From AC-32 sp035624425 (GTDB lineage Bacteria > Actinomycetota > Thermoleophilia > Gaiellales > Gaiellaceae), in the NCBI GenBank assembly GCA_035624425.1, contig DASPRN010000103.1, forward strand, positions 1-19,657: a stretch of DNA of 19,657 nt, read 5' to 3'. Positions within the stretch are counted from its first letter, which is position 1. Every line of letters begins with the position of its first letter. Positions 18,443 through 19,657 of this stretch are shown here, piece after piece. The notes beneath the pieces were generated by a model. The model made no database searches. It saw only the letters and a program-made list of their open reading frames with translations, and had not been told where the DNA came from. A program made the position numbers and the translations under genes.

Positions 18443-19104
18443 GAGCGTCCCCGGAGGCCGAGGAGGCACGCCGCGCTCGCGGCGACGATCGGCACGCCCG
18501 CTGGGGTGAACGGGATCAGCACCAGCGCGATCGCCCCACCGAGCAGCGCCGCGACGCGCGCCCGATGCGTCGTGAGCTGCCGCATTAGCAGCGCCAGGAA
18601 GAGCGCCGGGAATGCACCGTCCAACCCGAGAGCCTCGGGGTCGCCAAGCGCGCGGCCGCCGACCACGCCGACCACCGTCCCCGTCACCCACGCCGCGTAG
18701 AGGACGACACCCGCTCCGAGCAGAAGCCGGCGGTCGTGGCGTCCGTCGCCGCGGCTCGAGAGCGCCCAGGACTCGTCCACGATCAGTTGTGCTTCAGCCA
18801 GCCGCCGCAGGCGGGGCCCGTGGAAGAGCCGCGCAACCGAGATCGAGATCGGAAGGTAGCGGCCGTTCAGCAGCACCGCGGCGGTGATCGCGGCGGCCGC
18901 GCCACCGCTCGTGCCGAGGATCGAGACGGCGGCGAACTGGGCCGAGCCCGCGAAGGTCGTCGCGGACATGACGACCGGCGCGAGCGCGCCGAAGCCGGAG
19001 GTGCGCGCGAGCAACCCGAAGGAAACGCCGAAGAACCAGACCGTCGCCGCGATCGGCAGCGACGCGCGGACGCCGTCGCGGTAGCTCGCCCCCTCTGACG
19101 ACAC
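18439..19104 (-). CDS. azlC: AzlC-family branched-chain amino acid permease
   Basis: This 221-residue inner-membrane protein starts with SYRDGVRASLPIAATVWFFGVSFGLLA and contains TTFAGSAQFAAVSILG (about 48-63) and LLNGRYLPISISVARLF, the most conserved stretches of AzlC. A hydrophilic loop with QLIVDESWALSS follows, then the remaining helices. Together with AzlD it exports branched-chain amino acids or analogues. GTG 19104 has GGAG three bases upstream, closer than usual. The gene begins 27 bases after the 78-residue protein gene at 19132, so both probably share the transcript that starts near 19368. Its own upstream DNA lacks a -10-like hexamer, which supports cotranscription. Confidence 0.93.
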   Translation of the reverse strand: MSSEGASYRDGVRASLPIAATVWFFGVSFGLLARTSGFGALAPVVMSATTFAGSAQFAAVSILGTSGGAAAAITAAVLLNGRYLPISISVARLFHGPRLRRLAEAQLIVDESWALSSRGDGRHDRRLLLGAGVVLYAAWVTGTVVGVVGGRALGDPEALGLDGAFPALFLALLMRQLTTHRARVAALLGGAIALVLIPFTPAGVPIVAASAACLLGLRGRS

Positions 19105-19131
19105 GCTCCATTCTGCCGTTCGGGGACGGGC

Positions 19132-19368
19132 TCAGGGCGCCGCCGCGCCAACTCCCGCGGTCGCGCGGCCGCCAGCGGCCAGCGCGTCGCGGCACCGCTC
19201 CAGCACCTCTTCCGCGGGCTCGGTGCCGCCGGGCTCGGCGCGGACCCAGGCCTCCGCCTCCGCAAGCAGCTCCCGCACCTCGGCGAGCAGCGACCCGGCG
19301 GGGGCCTGCCCTCGGTCGAGCGCCTCGATTCGCCTCAACCTCCGCACGACGGCACGAGCCTCGTCCAT
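19132..19368 (-). CDS. Small helical protein of unknown function upstream of azlCD
   Basis: The product has 78 residues and is largely helical: an N-terminal basic helix (ARAVVRRLRRIEALDR), a second helix with LLAEVRELLAEAEAWVRAE and a third with EEVLERCRDALAAG. I recognise no catalytic motif and no named family; the helix-turn-helix-turn-helix form suggests a small protein-interaction module. The frame is open upstream to 19491, but ATG 19368 is chosen because TAGCGT lies seven bases before it, matching the leaderless pattern elsewhere in the window. It precedes azlC by 27 bases and may be only a promoter neighbour of the exporter. It is divergent from the TPR-like gene at 19445. Confidence 0.6.
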   Translation of the reverse strand: MDEARAVVRRLRRIEALDRGQAPAGSLLAEVRELLAEAEAWVRAEPGGTEPAEEVLERCRDALAAGGRATAGVGAAAP

Positions 19369-19375
19369 GACATCG

Positions 19376-19381
19376 ACGCTA
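19376..19381 (-). promoter_or_regulatory. -10 hexamer TAGCGT upstream of the azlC operon
   Basis: On the minus strand TAGCGT ends 7 bases before the ATG at 19368, as at other leaderless-type starts in this window. No -35 is recognised. Confidence 0.4.
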
Positions 19382-19427
19382 GCCGCGAAGTCCGCACGCG
19401 TGTGTGACCGGTCTGTGACGAAAGCGT

Positions 19428-19433
19428 TACCGT
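19428..19433 (+). promoter_or_regulatory. Possible -10 hexamer TACCGT of the TPR-like gene
   Basis: TACCGT ends 11 bases before GTG 19445, giving a leader of a few bases. TGTGAC occurs twice upstream (19403-19408 and 19414-19419), an 11-base direct repeat around the palindrome GACCGGTC, which might be a regulator site. Confidence 0.3.
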
Positions 19434-19444
19434 CCTTCCACGCC

Positions 19445-19657
19445 GTGGCCCGGAATCCAGACCGCGATCTCGCCGACGCGCGGGCAGCCATCGACCGCGG
19501 CGACGAACGCGCTGCGCTGAAGCGGCTCGACGAGGCCCGTCGCGGCTATGCGGGCAACCACGACGCGGCGGGACTGGAGCACCTGCTTGTCCTCGCCGAC
19601 GTGCTCGAGGGGCCGGACGAGCGAACGGGGATCGGCCGCGAGAACCTCGTCTACGCG
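19445..19657 (+). CDS. TPR-like helical protein, N-terminal part
   Basis: Seventy-one codons are open to the end of the window; the gene continues beyond. The sequence DLADARAAIDRGDERAALKRL followed by DEARRGYAGNHDAAGLEHLL has the paired amphipathic helices and A/G spacing of a tetratricopeptide-like repeat, then RTGIGRENLVYA, which may begin a short linker to a membrane segment. Such proteins mediate protein contacts; I cannot assign a role. GTG 19445 is preferred over GTG 19415 in the same frame, because the putative -10 at 19428-19433 lies between them. It is divergent from the azlCD unit. Confidence 0.55.
   Translation, partial: MARNPDRDLADARAAIDRGDERAALKRLDEARRGYAGNHDAAGLEHLLVLADVLEGPDERTGIGRENLVYA

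Noticed and set aside
19403..19419. CRP-type site (TGTGA-N6-TCACA) before the TPR-like gene
   Set aside because: The two TGTGAC copies are in direct, not inverted, orientation.

Overview
The window is a GC-rich stretch of bacterial chromosome with dense, mostly short-spaced genes. High GC, frequent GTG and TTG starts, apparent leaderless promoters, AddAB-type repair subunits with Fe-S nuclease domains and several small proteins of a kind I associate with Thermoleophilia (Gaiellales/Solirubrobacterales) point to a deep-branching actinobacterium. That placement is inference from gene character, not from a marker gene. I see no rRNA, tRNA, CRISPR array, transposase or prophage.

Layout, left to right. 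(1) 1-1152, + strand: the last 74 codons of a CorA-type channel, a small membrane-anchored unknown and a zinc-ribbon/PAS protein. (2) 8339-1136, - strand: a four-gene repair operon, addB-like, addA-like, nth and a small coiled-coil protein, with overlapping or nearly touching genes. (3) 8416-8613, - strand: a 65-residue zinc-ribbon protein; divergent from it at 8767 is an isocitrate/isopropylmalate dehydrogenase family gene. (4) 14095-9822, - strand: a gamma-glutamyltransferase-like Ntn hydrolase, a GNAT acetyltransferase, DedA, a secreted phosphoesterase and a standalone HD-GYP phosphodiesterase. (5) 14145-15755, + strand: a polytopic GT-C-like membrane protein, followed by a 144-base convergent gap holding a strong G-quadruplex motif and a Z-DNA-prone tract. 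(6) 17979-15900, - strand: parA and an FtsZ of unusual build, overlapping by 29 bases. (7) 19368-18137, - strand: a small conserved protein and the AzlC/AzlD amino-acid exporter pair. (8) 19445 onward, + strand: the start of a TPR-like protein cut off by the window.

Working units. AddB/AddA plus endonuclease III form a DNA-repair unit for double-strand-break resection and oxidised-base excision. DedA, the secreted phosphoesterase and HD-GYP suggest an envelope and second-messenger unit. ParA and FtsZ form a coupled segregation/division pair with no ParB nearby.

The most unusual object is that FtsZ. About 108 residues of Pro/Glu-rich disordered sequence lie before the GTPase core, while the C-terminal linker is almost absent, so a FtsZ-like terminal peptide (EPPSFLQP) sits right after the core. 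The second strong signal is regulatory: eight genes, nearly all the first gene of their transcription unit, have a TAnnnT hexamer ending 6-8 bases before the start codon, as expected for leaderless transcripts. Genes inside operons or with real leaders instead carry Shine-Dalgarno sequences or 4-base GTGA overlaps.
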